Of a stretch of DNA of 64,000 nt, positions 36,986 through 46,258 are shown piece after piece. Both the position numbers and the translations under genes were made by a program. This stretch comes from Effrenium voratum (Eukaryota; Sar; Dinophyceae; Suessiales; Symbiodiniaceae): the NCBI GenBank assembly GCA_963377175.1, contig CAUJNA010000580.1, forward strand, positions 982,347 to 1,046,346, read 5' to 3'. The notes under the pieces are model-generated. The model did no database searches. It saw only the letters and a program-made list of their open reading frames with translations, and was not told the DNA's origin. Position 1 is the stretch's first letter. The number at the start of each line of letters is the position of its first letter.

Positions 36986-37325
36986 AAGCGAGCACTTGTC
37001 TTGTTTGCTCCAAATCAGGAACTTCCACAACGTCTATGCCCCTATAAGATGCTAGTCTTCCATGAATTTGGGCTCATCGTCTACCACCACGGGGCTCTCT
37101 GAGCGCCCTGCCGGTGGAGCTTGTTTAAACGCCCCCCCCTGCATCCGAAAAGGCTCTTCGAGCACTCTCCAGATGGAGCTTGTTTAGCACGAAACGCCCC
37201 TGGCTCTGGTGGCTGGGCGTCGGAGATATCAAGCTCGGGAGACTTGCGGAAAAAACAACAAAAGAAGCCCGCTCTCTGCGGCTCGGCCACATCTAGTCCC
37301 CCATTCAGACGACCACATCTGTCAT

Positions 37326-37963
37326 CTACTCTCCTTTCAGCATCTCCGCAAGGTCCACATCCTCCTCGTGCAGCCGCGCCGGCTTCAGGCCGAACTTCTC
37401 GTTCAGGACCTGCGAGAGAAGCATAGGGGGCCGTTTTGGAAAAATCGATGGATTTCCCTATCTATGGGTTTTTACCATAGGTTTCCCATAGGTTTCTTAC
37501 CACATGTTTCCCGTAGGTGTTTTAACATAAGTTTCCTATAGGTTTTTTACCAAAGGTTGCCCTGGTATATGGTTGCCCTGGTATATATGAAGAAACCCCA
37601 CCTAAACCAGTGGCTTGCCCATCTATGAGTCTATTTTCAATCAAACTAACCGATCAAAAGGACACCTATGCCTTCAGGACGTTGGGGGTGATGAAGCCCG
37701 GCAAGGCCGGGCCCAGGCGGATGTTCTTCAAGTTTAGGTGCAGCAAAGTGAGGAGCACCGCCACGGCCTTCTGCTCAAACCTTCGTTGATCCCGCAAGGA
37801 CTTTTCTGGGGGGGGACATACTGATAATTATGTCAGACATGCCTCTGCGGAGAAAAAACACTAAACCCTCTGTGGCCCGAAAGCATAATGGAAACGGATC
37901 AAAGACCAGCAAATCAAGCCGACATGCAGGGTTGCCAATTGAATGGTTGCTCAAGAGTTGGTG

Positions 37964-38004
<41 letters not shown>

Positions 38005-41000
38005 TGAGTGACGTGAGGTGAGGTGAGGTGAGGTGAGGTGAGGTGAGGTGAGGTGAGGTGAGGTGAGGTGAGGTGAGGTGAGGTGAGGTGAGGTGAGGTG
38101 AGGTGAGGTGAGGTGAGGTGAGGTGAGGTGAGGTGAGGTGAGTGCGTGAGTGAGTGAGTGAGTGAGTGCGTGCGTGCGTGCGTGCGGGCGGGCGGGCGGG
38201 CGCGGGCGCGCGCGCGCGACGAGCGTGACGAGCGTGACCTGCGTGACGTGACGTGACGTGGCGGCGGGCGGGGGCGGGGCGAGCCGGGCCAGGCCGGGCC
38301 GGCGGGCCGCACCGCGCCGCGCCGCGCCCGCGCGCGCGCGCGCGCGCGCCCGCGCCGTGCGGCGCCGTGCGGCGCGTGCGGCGCCGTGCGGGGCCGTGCG
38401 GGGCCGTCAAGCGGCGTGCGATGGCGTGCGGTGGCGTGCGGCGGCATGCGGTGGCGTGCGCTGCCGCGCAGCGCCGTGCAGCGCCGTGCGGTGGCGTGCG
38501 GTGGCGTGCGGTGGCGCGCACTGGCGTGCGTGCGTTGGCGTGCGTGCGCTGGCGCGCGTGCGTTGGCAAGCGTGCGTTGGCGTGCGTGCGTTGGCGTGCG
38601 TGCGTTGGCGCGCGTGCGTTGGCGTGCGTGCGTTGGCGTGCGTGCGTTGGCGCGCGTGCGTTGGCGTGCGTGCGTTGGCGTGCGTGTGTCGGCGCGTGCG
38701 TTGGCGTGCGTGCGTTGGCGTGCGTGCGTTGGCGTGCGTGCGTGCATGCGTTGGCGTGTGTGCGTTGGCGTGCGTGCGGCGCCGTGCGGCGCCGTGCGTT
38801 GGCATGCGTTGGCGTGCGGCGCCGTGCCGCGCTGTGCCGCGCCGCGCCGTGCCGTGCCGTGCCGCGCGGTGCGCCGCGCCGCGCCGCGCCGGCGCGCGGC
38901 GGCGGGCGGGCGGGGCGGCGCGGGGCGGGGCGGGCGGGGCGGGGCGGGCGGGGGGCGCGGGGCAGGGCGTGGGGGGCGCGCGGTGCGTGCGGTGCGTGCG
39001 GTGCGTGCGGCGCGTGCGGCGCGTGCGGCGCGTGCGGTGCATGCGGTGCGTGCGGTGCGTGCGTGGCGTGCGTGACGTGCGTGGCGCGTGTGGCATGCGT
39101 GGCGCGCGTGCAAAGTTTGCGGCTTTTGTGACTGAAAAGCTTCGGTGCTGCGAGGTCTGCGCACTTGCGCGCGTGCGTGCGCGTGTGCCAGCGCGGAAAT
39201 CTGCAATGTTCGCCCTTCTGTGAGCAATAAGCTTCGGTAACGCGAGCTCTCTGCAAGGGTTGCCCTGCGCAAGAGCTCGGCCCAAGTCTTCCGCGCAACT
39301 TGCTCTGCGTGCGCAAGCGCTCTGCGCAAGTTGCGACACGCAAGCGCTACGCACAAGTCTGCTGCGAAAGCTCTTGAGCCGGAGCTGCCGCGGACCAGGG
39401 GAGAATCGAACCCGCGCGGGATTGCAACAGCAGGCGCGCAAACCACGAGACAACTTCCGAAGGCCATCTTCGTGAACAAGAAAACCGCACGGTGCCACAG
39501 CAAGAGCGCTCCGAAACGCACGATCTCCACACGGGCTTCTTAAAAGCCAAGGCTAAGAAAACTCACGCGGGGCCACAGCGAGAGCGCTTTGACACGCACG
39601 AACCGCAGAAATCGTGAAAAGTCCTCAGTTTATGCACAGCCAATCCACGCAGAGGGTCACGCGCGCAAATCAGAAATCAAAAAAAGTCCTCAGTTTTTGC
39701 ACATCGACCACGCCAATCCACGCAGAGGGTTGCGCACGCACCTCAGACATCGTAAAGTCGTCAGTTTTTTGCGCATTGTCCGTAGCCATTTTGGCTCAAG
39801 GCCGTATCGGCTCAAGTTGCTTGGCGGGCCCAAGAAGTTAGTAGGTGTTGGGTGGTAGGCCCACCAACACCGAACGCGGAGGTCCAAAGAGTAACTAGGT
39901 ACGGCTAAAATAGGGGACTTTTGTTCTTTTGGGCCTGCCAGCTTTGGTTGCCTCCTTGGGAACATTGCTTGCCTTGGAGTGCATTGTCTCGCTTGTGTGC
40001 CTGTACCCATCAGGCTTGCATGAGGAACATCCCTTGCATTAGCCTTGGGCTTGGTTTGTGCTTTTCCACACAAACCTTTACTTGGCTTGCCAAGGGATAG
40101 TTGATTGTCTGCTGCAACCCATTTGCTACCTAGTGCTTGTGCTTCCCTTTTTTCAGCGACATTAATGGCTCTGGCTTTTTGCACTGTTCTTGTGTGACGT
40201 GCCCACTTTTTGCATTTCCTTCCACCTTTTGCTACGGCATAGTCGTGTGCCCTTGGCATACAGTAAGGGTACAATTTGTCACTGTACTAAAGAATGGAAA
40301 CACAAAGAGCCTGCACCAAGGAGTACTCTGGGCAAACCTGAAAAAGACCAAGGCCAGTCACAAGACTAGCGATAGGGATTCTGCAGCTTCTGCCTCGTCT
40401 ACAGCGACCAAGGGACGTACAGAGATCTCAGCGCCTAAGGCTCCAAACCGGCACAAGAAGGAAAGTGAGCTCTCGGAAAGCCTGCTACCAACTCACACCT
40501 TCCGAATGAACAAATCAAGTGGTTTTTCTCACCTGTGAAATCCCGAGTCGACCCAGGGAAGCATGGCAGTGGTGCTCCCAGCACCCTGCCTGAGCCAGAA
40601 GACTTCTTACTATGGTGAAGCTTTGAAGACCTTCTCTGGTCTTGATCGAGCCACGTCTACCACCTGCATTGAGTCGTCTGGTCAGAAGGAAGTGGATTCT
40701 TTCGTTCCCAGTTGCTCTGGTATGATTCCACCACATGATGTCTTACAGGCACACTTAGCAGCCCCATCGACCACGCCAATCCACGCAGAGGGTCACGAAC
40801 GCAAATCAGGCACATCGACCACGCCAAACCACGCAGAGGGTCGTGCGCGCACCTTAGAAATCGTAAAAAGTCCTCAGTTTTTGCACACCACGCCAATCTT
40901 CGCAGAGGGTGTCATTTTCGCAGGGTGGGTTCGGTTCGGTCCCACCGCGCCGCCTTAAGAGACTAACTCATTACTTTCGTGTCGATGTCTCGTGCAAGTT

Positions 41001-44000
41001 TGGCTGTGTGATATTTGGCTGTGTGATATCTCGTTACTTTCGTGTCGACATGTCTCGTGCAAGTTTGGTTGTGTGATGTCTCGTTACTTTCGTGTCGACA
41101 TGTCTTGTGATATTCGTGCAAGTTGTTCTCGCGCAAGTTGGCTCGTGCAAGTTGGCTGGGGTAAGTTTGGCTGTGTGATAAGGCTGGCGATTTTACCGGA
41201 AGAACCCTTCGCAATGCTTTCGGGACAAAGTCGGGACTCTTTCAGAAACTCTACATCGTCTAAAGAGTCGAAACTGGCATGGCTGGAACTGCCAAGAAAC
41301 CAGGACACCGCAAAGTGCAGGGGCAGGTCATGCACGGTGCACTTCAGCGCCTCCGCCAGCTTGGTGGCGATAACCACCGCGCCGTAGGCGTCGTTGCACT
41401 GGCCAACGTCAAGCAGCCGGGGCAGACCTGCGAGGGTGCCGTGGTCGTGGCCGTTCAGCCGGAACTTGCCACAGCCCAAAGTGAGGATGATGGAATCCTG
41501 GGGTGAACTTTTGGCCCGAAAAAGAGATGGCCCGTAGTAAAATTGGTAAATGGAAAAAGCCCATCTAACCTACTGGAGCCCATCTATTTCTAGCCAAACT
41601 AACCCAGTGCTCCCAGTTACCACTCTTGTAGGTAACCAGGGAAAACCAATGATGTAACACCTAGAGGAAACAATACCTGGTCACCCACTATAGTGGCGAA
41701 ACGCCTGGAAGCGCGGGGTAGCCAAAACTGCCATTTGCTAAATACACCGGAAAAAATGAACACAAGTCCAGTAGTGAGATTGATTCCCTTTAAAACCAAC
41801 AACGGATATATATATATATATTAAATTATATATTTAAAAAAAAGTCCCCTGCGATAAGTAGCGCGAAACGCCCGGCTTCGCCACATTAGATGCCCCACAA
41901 AACACAGGTCGGACCGCCTGTCCTGCAGCTTGTTTGTTTGTGTTTAAAACAAATCCTGTCAGCCAAATGCTTTAGCAAAAAGGACAGCATGGCCCCAAAA
42001 CAAAACAAAGAAAGAAAAAAAAGAAGAAGAAGAAAAAAAGCAAACGCCGGACGTCCTGGGGCGTGTCCGCCGCCAGGTCCGTGAAGTAGCTCCGGGAGTT
42101 CTCCGTGCCATCGCAGCCCCCGATGACGAAGACGTGCTTCAGGGCCCCGGACTGGATGGCCTCCACCACCTTGTCCGCCACGCCCAGCACCTCTGCGTTG
42201 AACGGGACTTGGGCCACCAGAAACGGAAACATGGGGGTGACAAATGGGAACCCAAGATGGGAACCCTAAATGAAAAACCAGGTCTAGAGGTCAAAACCGA
42301 AGCTCGAGAAGGGCAAAAAGGTCACAGCACCCGGGGGCCCAGAAACAAAACAAAAAAAGGGGAAGAAAAAAAACGGGGTGACCACCTGGGGCCACGAGAC
42401 ATGGGAAAACATGGGGAAAAAACCCAAGGTCAATCATGGGAACCCAAGTGAACCACGGGCCCGGGACTAACAAAGATGGGAAGCCAAAATGGAGAAGCCA
42501 AAAGGTAAACATGGTAAACCAAAGGCCAAAAGCTCGGCTTCGGGTAAAAACCGCAGGTCGAAAACTACAAAAGCTGGGGGGGCCAAAAATCCCAAGGTCC
42601 CACGACCCAACGCTCGTCGCTCGTCAAGGAGCTGCCGCGTGGCCGAAGCCCACCTGCAGCTTGCGGTGCGGGATCACGCCCGACCGCGGCACCGGCACCG
42701 GGTCCTTGAACTCCAGCGCCTGCTGAATCAACGCCGAGAAGTCGTCCTCCACCTGCCATATGCTTAAGCAGCCCCTGGAAAACACAAAGGACATCCCATG
42801 GATTCCCTTCAAAACAATAAGGGGAAAACAAAAACCGGGGGGAAAAGATTTGTCTGAAGCAAATAAATTGATTCCCTTGAAAACCAGGGGGGCACAAAAC
42901 AAATGTCTTAAGCAACTGGAAGCCACCTGAGGGATCTTGTCGAAGCCCACGGGGCCGCTGGTCCAGATGCGATCCCGGTACTTGCCCACAGGAGGCATCA
43001 TGCAGTTGGAGGTCATCAAAATGACCCCCGGGAAGTGCCGGAACTCCTTCTGCTGGTTGCCCCAGTGTGTGCCGAAGTGGCCCTTCAGGTTCTCAAACTT
43101 CTTCAGGTTGGGGTAGGAGTGCGCCGGCAGCATCTCCCCGTGGGTATACACGTTGATCTTCTGCTTCTCCGCCTGCTGCAGCAGCCGATAGAGCACCGCC
43201 AGATCGTGGCCGCTCACCAAGATGGCGGGGCCCTCAGGCTGCTCCTGCGACACCTCCACGGGCGTGGGCGTGCCCAAAAGGGTGGTGTGCGCGCTGTCCA
43301 ACATCTTCATGACTTTCAGGTTCAAGGCCCCCACCGCCAGACACTCCCCAAGCGCCACCCCCAAAGCATTCTCCTTGGCTGCGGAGCCGTTGACCTCCGC
43401 CAAGTAGTTGCCCAAACGGAAGATCTCCTTGTAGACCTCGGTCCGCTCGGCCTCGCCGTAGGCGGCGTCCCCCGCCAGCAGGTGCTCGGCGTGGTAGAAG
43501 TAGGCGCATGTGCCCTTGAGACCATAGGCGCACATCTCGATGACTCCGAAGAGGTCCTCTTCCATTTGCTTAAGCCCCCTGGAAAAAATAAAAATATGTC
43601 CAGTAGAGATAGATTCCCTTTAAACCCAGCAGGGGAACGAACAAAAAAATATGTTCTTCTGTAAATGGATGTCCTCATTTGCCACCTCCCCGGATCGCGC
43701 CAGCAGGCCCGCCGGCTCAGCCGCCGCCAGGAGCTCCTGCTTGGTCTCCGGCAGCTTGGCTGGCAGAGCCTTGGGCGCCACCGGCACCTCTTGGCCGCTG
43801 GTCTTCAGCCGATCCTCCAGCGTGGAAATCTGGGCTGCCAAATCCTTGAGGTATCGCTCGAAGCGGGCGTCGTCGAAGTTCACGTTCGTCAAGGTGGCAA
43901 ACAGCGGCTCCAAGACCAAGTCCCGCACCGCCGGCTCTGCGCCACCCTCTGCGTGGGCCAGCTGGCACAGGCGCAACGCATGCAGAATCGTCAGGTCCTG

Positions 44001-44138
44001 CAGGCCGCTGGTCTGCGGAGACTTCTTGCACACCCCCGTGGTCGTGCAGCCCTTGCCCGCGTTGGTCTGCTCGCACTGGAAGCACATCATCTGAGGTGCT
44101 CGGAGATCCTCCATCTCTGGCACTGCAACTGCCGCCAT
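37326..44138 (-). CDS. hcp: hybrid-cluster protein (Hcp/prismane, hydroxylamine reductase family), seven exons
   Basis: Exons 44138-43686, 43568-42927, 42752-42633, 42190-42056, 41497-41301, 37780-37672 and 37409-37326 join to 1740 nt: 579 residues and a TAG stop. Hcp reduces hydroxylamine or nitric oxide at a hybrid iron-sulfur-oxygen cluster. Near the N-terminus are four cysteines, C19, C22, C31 and C37 ([19 protein letters not shown]), for the first Fe-S cluster. All eight hybrid-cluster ligands are present with family spacing: H272 (SGHDL), E296 (THGEMLPAH), C340 (SNCMMPP), C431 (GGCDGTE), C459 (GCGKFR), C484 (GQCNDAY), E518 and K520 (WFEQK). E518 and K520 lie just across the exon 5/6 junction. 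Donors are GT (introns 1, 2, 5), GC (3, 6) and apparently GA (4, within a CCCCAGGA direct repeat). The ATG context is GCGCCATGG. No clear organelle targeting peptide is visible. Hcp is mainly prokaryotic, so an old transfer is likely; the introns show it is long settled. Confidence 0.95.
37410..37671 (-). repeat. hcp intron 6, inverted-repeat (introner-like) element
   Basis: The intron fills the space between the two last exons. Its coding-strand start is GCATAGGTGTCCTTTTGATC. The sequence near the other end, on the opposite strand, is GCATAGGGGGCCGTTTTGG, so the intron has inverted ends. The first end matches the ends of the element at 63501-63612. Interior repeats: CCATAGGTTTCCCATAGG. Confidence 0.6.
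37955..38240. repeat. GTGC and AGGTG microsatellites in hcp intron 5
   Basis: GCGTGCGTGC run (37966-38004), about 25 copies of the pentamer AGGTG (38011-38140), then GAGT, GCGT and GGGC runs. Confidence 0.95.
38241..39115. repeat. GC-rich minisatellite (GCGTGCGTTGGC-type) in hcp intron 5
   Basis: Imperfect repeats of GTGCGTTGGCGTGC and GTGCGGCGCC, with a CG-dinucleotide run near 38330-38350. It gives long frames on both strands (runs of Arg-Ala, His-Ala-Arg, Thr-Pro) that are not genes. Confidence 0.9.
39392..39460 (-). pseudogene. tRNA-like remnant, perhaps from tRNA-Asn
   Basis: On the minus strand a good T-arm (GCGGGTTCGATTCTC) follows an A-box-like stretch (TTGTCTCGTGGTTTGCGCG) and CTGTTG in the anticodon-loop position, which would be anticodon GTT. 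The acceptor stem does not pair and the anticodon stem is poor, so it is not a working tRNA. It may be the head of an old tRNA-derived SINE. Confidence 0.35.
39600..39780. repeat. CACGCCAATCCACGCAGAGG repeat, copy set 1
   Basis: The block CCAATCCACGCAGAGGGT, followed by ACGCGCGCA-like sequence and AAAAGTCCTCAGTTTTTGCA, occurs twice here. The same blocks recur three times at 40765-40915, also inside hcp intron 5. Confidence 0.7.
39779..39816 (+). other. dinoflagellate spliced-leader relict, tandem (full plus truncated)
   Basis: TCCGTAGCCATT followed by TTGGCTCAAG (39779-39800) is a perfect 22-nt dinoflagellate spliced leader. It is followed directly by CCGTATCGGCTCAAG (39802-39816), a second leader lacking the middle. 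An SL-RNA gene would have GT after the leader; here it is GC, then the second copy. The tandem form is that of a trans-spliced mRNA that was reverse-transcribed, reinserted and trans-spliced again. No convincing retroposed reading frame follows on the plus strand. Confidence 0.85.
40765..40915. repeat. CACGCCAATCCACGCAGAGG repeat, copy set 2
   Basis: Three copies of ATCGACCACGCCAATCC or near variants with CGCAGAGGGT, matching the set at 39600-39780 and separated from it by about 1 kb. Confidence 0.7.
40978..41165. repeat. tandem repeat with TACTTTCGTGTCGACATGTC
   Basis: Three diverged copies of TTACTTTCGTGTCGA, TGTCTCGTGCAAGTTTGG and TGTGTGAT, just inside the start of hcp intron 5. Confidence 0.75.
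41498..42055 (-). repeat. hcp intron 4, contains introner-like block shared with introns 1 and 2
   Basis: The minus strand has GGTTTTAAAGGGAATCAATC, CTACTGGACTTGTG, ATTTTTTCCGGTG and AGCAAATGGCAG. This order also occurs in intron 1 (43567-43685) and, expanded, in intron 2 (42753-42926). A short TA-rich run lies at 41808-41830. The exon boundaries on both sides read CCCCAGGA. Confidence 0.7.
42753..42926 (-). repeat. hcp intron 2, introner-like with inverted ends
   Basis: Starts GTGGCTTCCAGTTGCTTAAG and ends GGGGCTGCTTAAGCATATGG plus CAG. The ends are inverted (CCAnTTGCTTAAG against CCATATGCTTAAG). The interior carries two AAGGGAATC blocks and TTTTCCAGGGGCTG, as in intron 1. Confidence 0.7.
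43567..43685 (-). repeat. hcp intron 1, introner-like
   Basis: GT-AG intron of 117-119 bp: GTGGCAAATGAGG ... GGGTTTAAAGGGAATCTATC ... CTACTGGACATATT ... TTTTTTCCAGGGGGCTTAAG. The CAAATG flanking motif occurs at both edges. Homologous to introns 2 and 4 of the same gene. Confidence 0.7.
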
Positions 44139-44279
44139 GGCGCGATCACACTCAGGAAGCGGTAATTAGCGGTGCCAAAATGCCTGCAGAAACATGCAAC
44201 CTGCAGCCCATATTTCTTGAAACAATATTGATTCCAAGCAGCTCCAAGCACGAGACATTCTGCATGCCTATCTCCCACA

Positions 44280-45205
44280 ATCTGAACAAAATAAGCTGCC
44301 AAACCATCATTAGTGCATGTGTTTTGCTTCAACAGCAGATTCTGCGTTGGTAGAGTGATTGGGCAACTTCTCATCACGGAACTGACATCTGCAAACTTGC
44401 ATTCCTTGATCTTTCTCAACTTGCAAGTGCATGCCAAGCCTATGTCCGCCAGTCTTCACACAATAACCTGCCAAACCATCCACGTGCCTCAGCTGGTAGT
44501 GCATGTGTTTTGCTTCAACAGCAGGTTCTGCGTTGGTAGAGTGATTGGGCAATGTCTCATCCCGGCACTGGCATCGCAAACTTGCATTCCTTGATATCCT
44601 CAACTTGCAAGTGCATGCCTAGTCTGTTTCTGCCAGTCTTCACAAAATGACCTGCCGAACCATCCACGTGCCTCAGCTGGTAGTGCATGTGAGTTGCTTC
44701 AACAGTGCAAACTTGCATTCCTTGATCTTTCTCAACTTGCAAATGCAAGTCTACTCTATTTCCGCCAGTCTTCACACAATTACCTGCCAAACCATCCACG
44801 TGCCTCAGCTGGTAGTGCATGTGCTTTGCTTCAACAGCAAGTTCTGCGTTGGTAGAGTGATTGGGCAATGTCTCATCCCGGCACTGACATCTACAAACTT
44901 GCATTCCTTGTCTTCCTCAACTTGCAAGTGCATGCCTAGTCTGTTTCTGCCAGTCTTTACAACATGACCTGCCAGACCATCCACGTGCCTCAGTTGGCAG
45001 TGCATGTGCTTTGCTTCAGCAGCAGGTTCTGCGTTGGTAGAGTGATTGGGCATCTGGCGACTTGCATTCCTTAATCTGTCTCAACTTGCAAACGCATGCC
45101 TAGTCTGTTTCTGCCAATCTTTACAACATGACCTGCCAGACCATCCACGTGCCTCAGCTGGCAATGCTTTGTTTCAACGGCAGGTTCTGCGGTGGAGTGG
45201 TCATT
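44280..45205. repeat. second array of the 190-bp satellite, about 5 copies
   Basis: Same unit and orientation as 32254-36266 (GCGTTGGTAGAGTGATTGGG and neighbours), with more indels and one unit missing its centre (about 44700). It starts about 140 bp upstream of the hcp start codon. Confidence 0.9.
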
Positions 45206-46160
45206 GACAGCGTGAGGAGCTGGGAGCAAGTCAGGCTGAATGACGCTGGTGTAGCCGAGTCGGCGGTTCTGCTAGCAAAGAACTGGGTGAATTATAATAT
45301 TTCACCAGCCTGAAATAAGGTGGTTGGAGAGATGTTCCCCACATAAACCACCATTTGGGGTGAATTCGGTCGTGTGAGGTTGTTATAATTCACCCAGCAA
45401 CCTGGGTGCCGACCTAGCCGCGTTTTTGTGAGACATTTGCATCCAAGCAACATCCGAGAAGAGACTCCTTTGGTCCTTCGGTTGCATCCGTGCCCCATTG
45501 ATATCACAAGCGCACCAGCAAGGCTCCACTTTTTCAGCCTCCCTGGACATTGACCATTGCCATGACTCACATCTAGCTCAGTGGATCTGCACCGGCATCC
45601 TGGTTGGTCATAAGCAATGACATTGTTCGAGTTGTGACATCCATGAAGGAGTGACATGAAGAACACCAAGGATGCCGACCTACCGTGTCTTGTGCACTTG
45701 CACCCCATTAAGAAGACTCATGCCACAGGCCCGAACGGCCCAGGAGTCATGCAAGCCAGTGTGCCTGCCTTTCAAACCTGCTTGCCGTTTTGTCCCCGTT
45801 GGCATCTGAACCCCGGCCGCGGCACAAGACGATGGAATGGCGCGCAAACCTCGCCCAGCGCATCATTCTCCCAGGCCAGATGGGCACAAAGTCATCAAAT
45901 CTGCTGTCAGGGGTCGTCCCGAAAACTCGAAAACCTCGGGCTTCATGTGTGAAGGTGCTACAATTCAAAATGAATTCACTGCTCCTAGAATGCTCTGAGC
46001 CCCAGATGCCAAGGCATTGAAATCAATCAACTTGTGCAGTCTCTGCTGCAACGAAGCAAACTCAACGCCTGTGAGACTCATCCACCCTACGGCGCGTTTT
46101 GAAGCGCTGTGGGCTTGCACAGGCTTGGAATCAGACCGTCTCCAAGCCTCACTCTTGCAG
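45206..46160. other. no gene recognised
   Basis: No supported exon. The sequence ends at a good acceptor (CTCACTCTTGCAG). Confidence 0.35.
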
Positions 46161-46258
46161 GGTAAAATGACCAACATGCACAACACACCGAGCACGCCGG
46201 TCAGAGAAAAATATTGGCTGGGTCGCAAAGAGCCTCGCTTTGAAAAGCGGATCGCAAG
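46161..46258 (+). CDS. candidate exon with consensus splice sites, unknown product
   Basis: 98 bp between acceptor CTCACTCTTGCAG and donor GCAAG/GTGAGT, the best canonical pair in the window. The frame reads KMTNMHNTPSTPVREKYWL then GRKEPRFEKRIA. No family is recognised. A following open stretch (46310-46438) has QTSPKKRVVGQDPYMTAKD and might be the next exon. Confidence 0.3.

Noticed and set aside
38253..39223. Plus-strand frames of 230-320 codons rich in Cys-Val-Arg-Ala
   Set aside because: Same GC minisatellite read on the other strand.
37775..39530. Minus-strand frames over 500 codons rich in Thr-Ser-Pro-His and Thr-His-Ala
   Set aside because: Translation of AGGTG and GTGCG repeats inside hcp intron 5; no non-repetitive domain.
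39779..39800. Functional SL-RNA gene
   Set aside because: No GT donor after the leader; a truncated second leader follows instead.
39690..40274. Minus-strand basic frame of 194 codons
   Set aside because: Overlaps the SL relict and dispersed repeat; resemblance to a ribosomal protein did not hold up.
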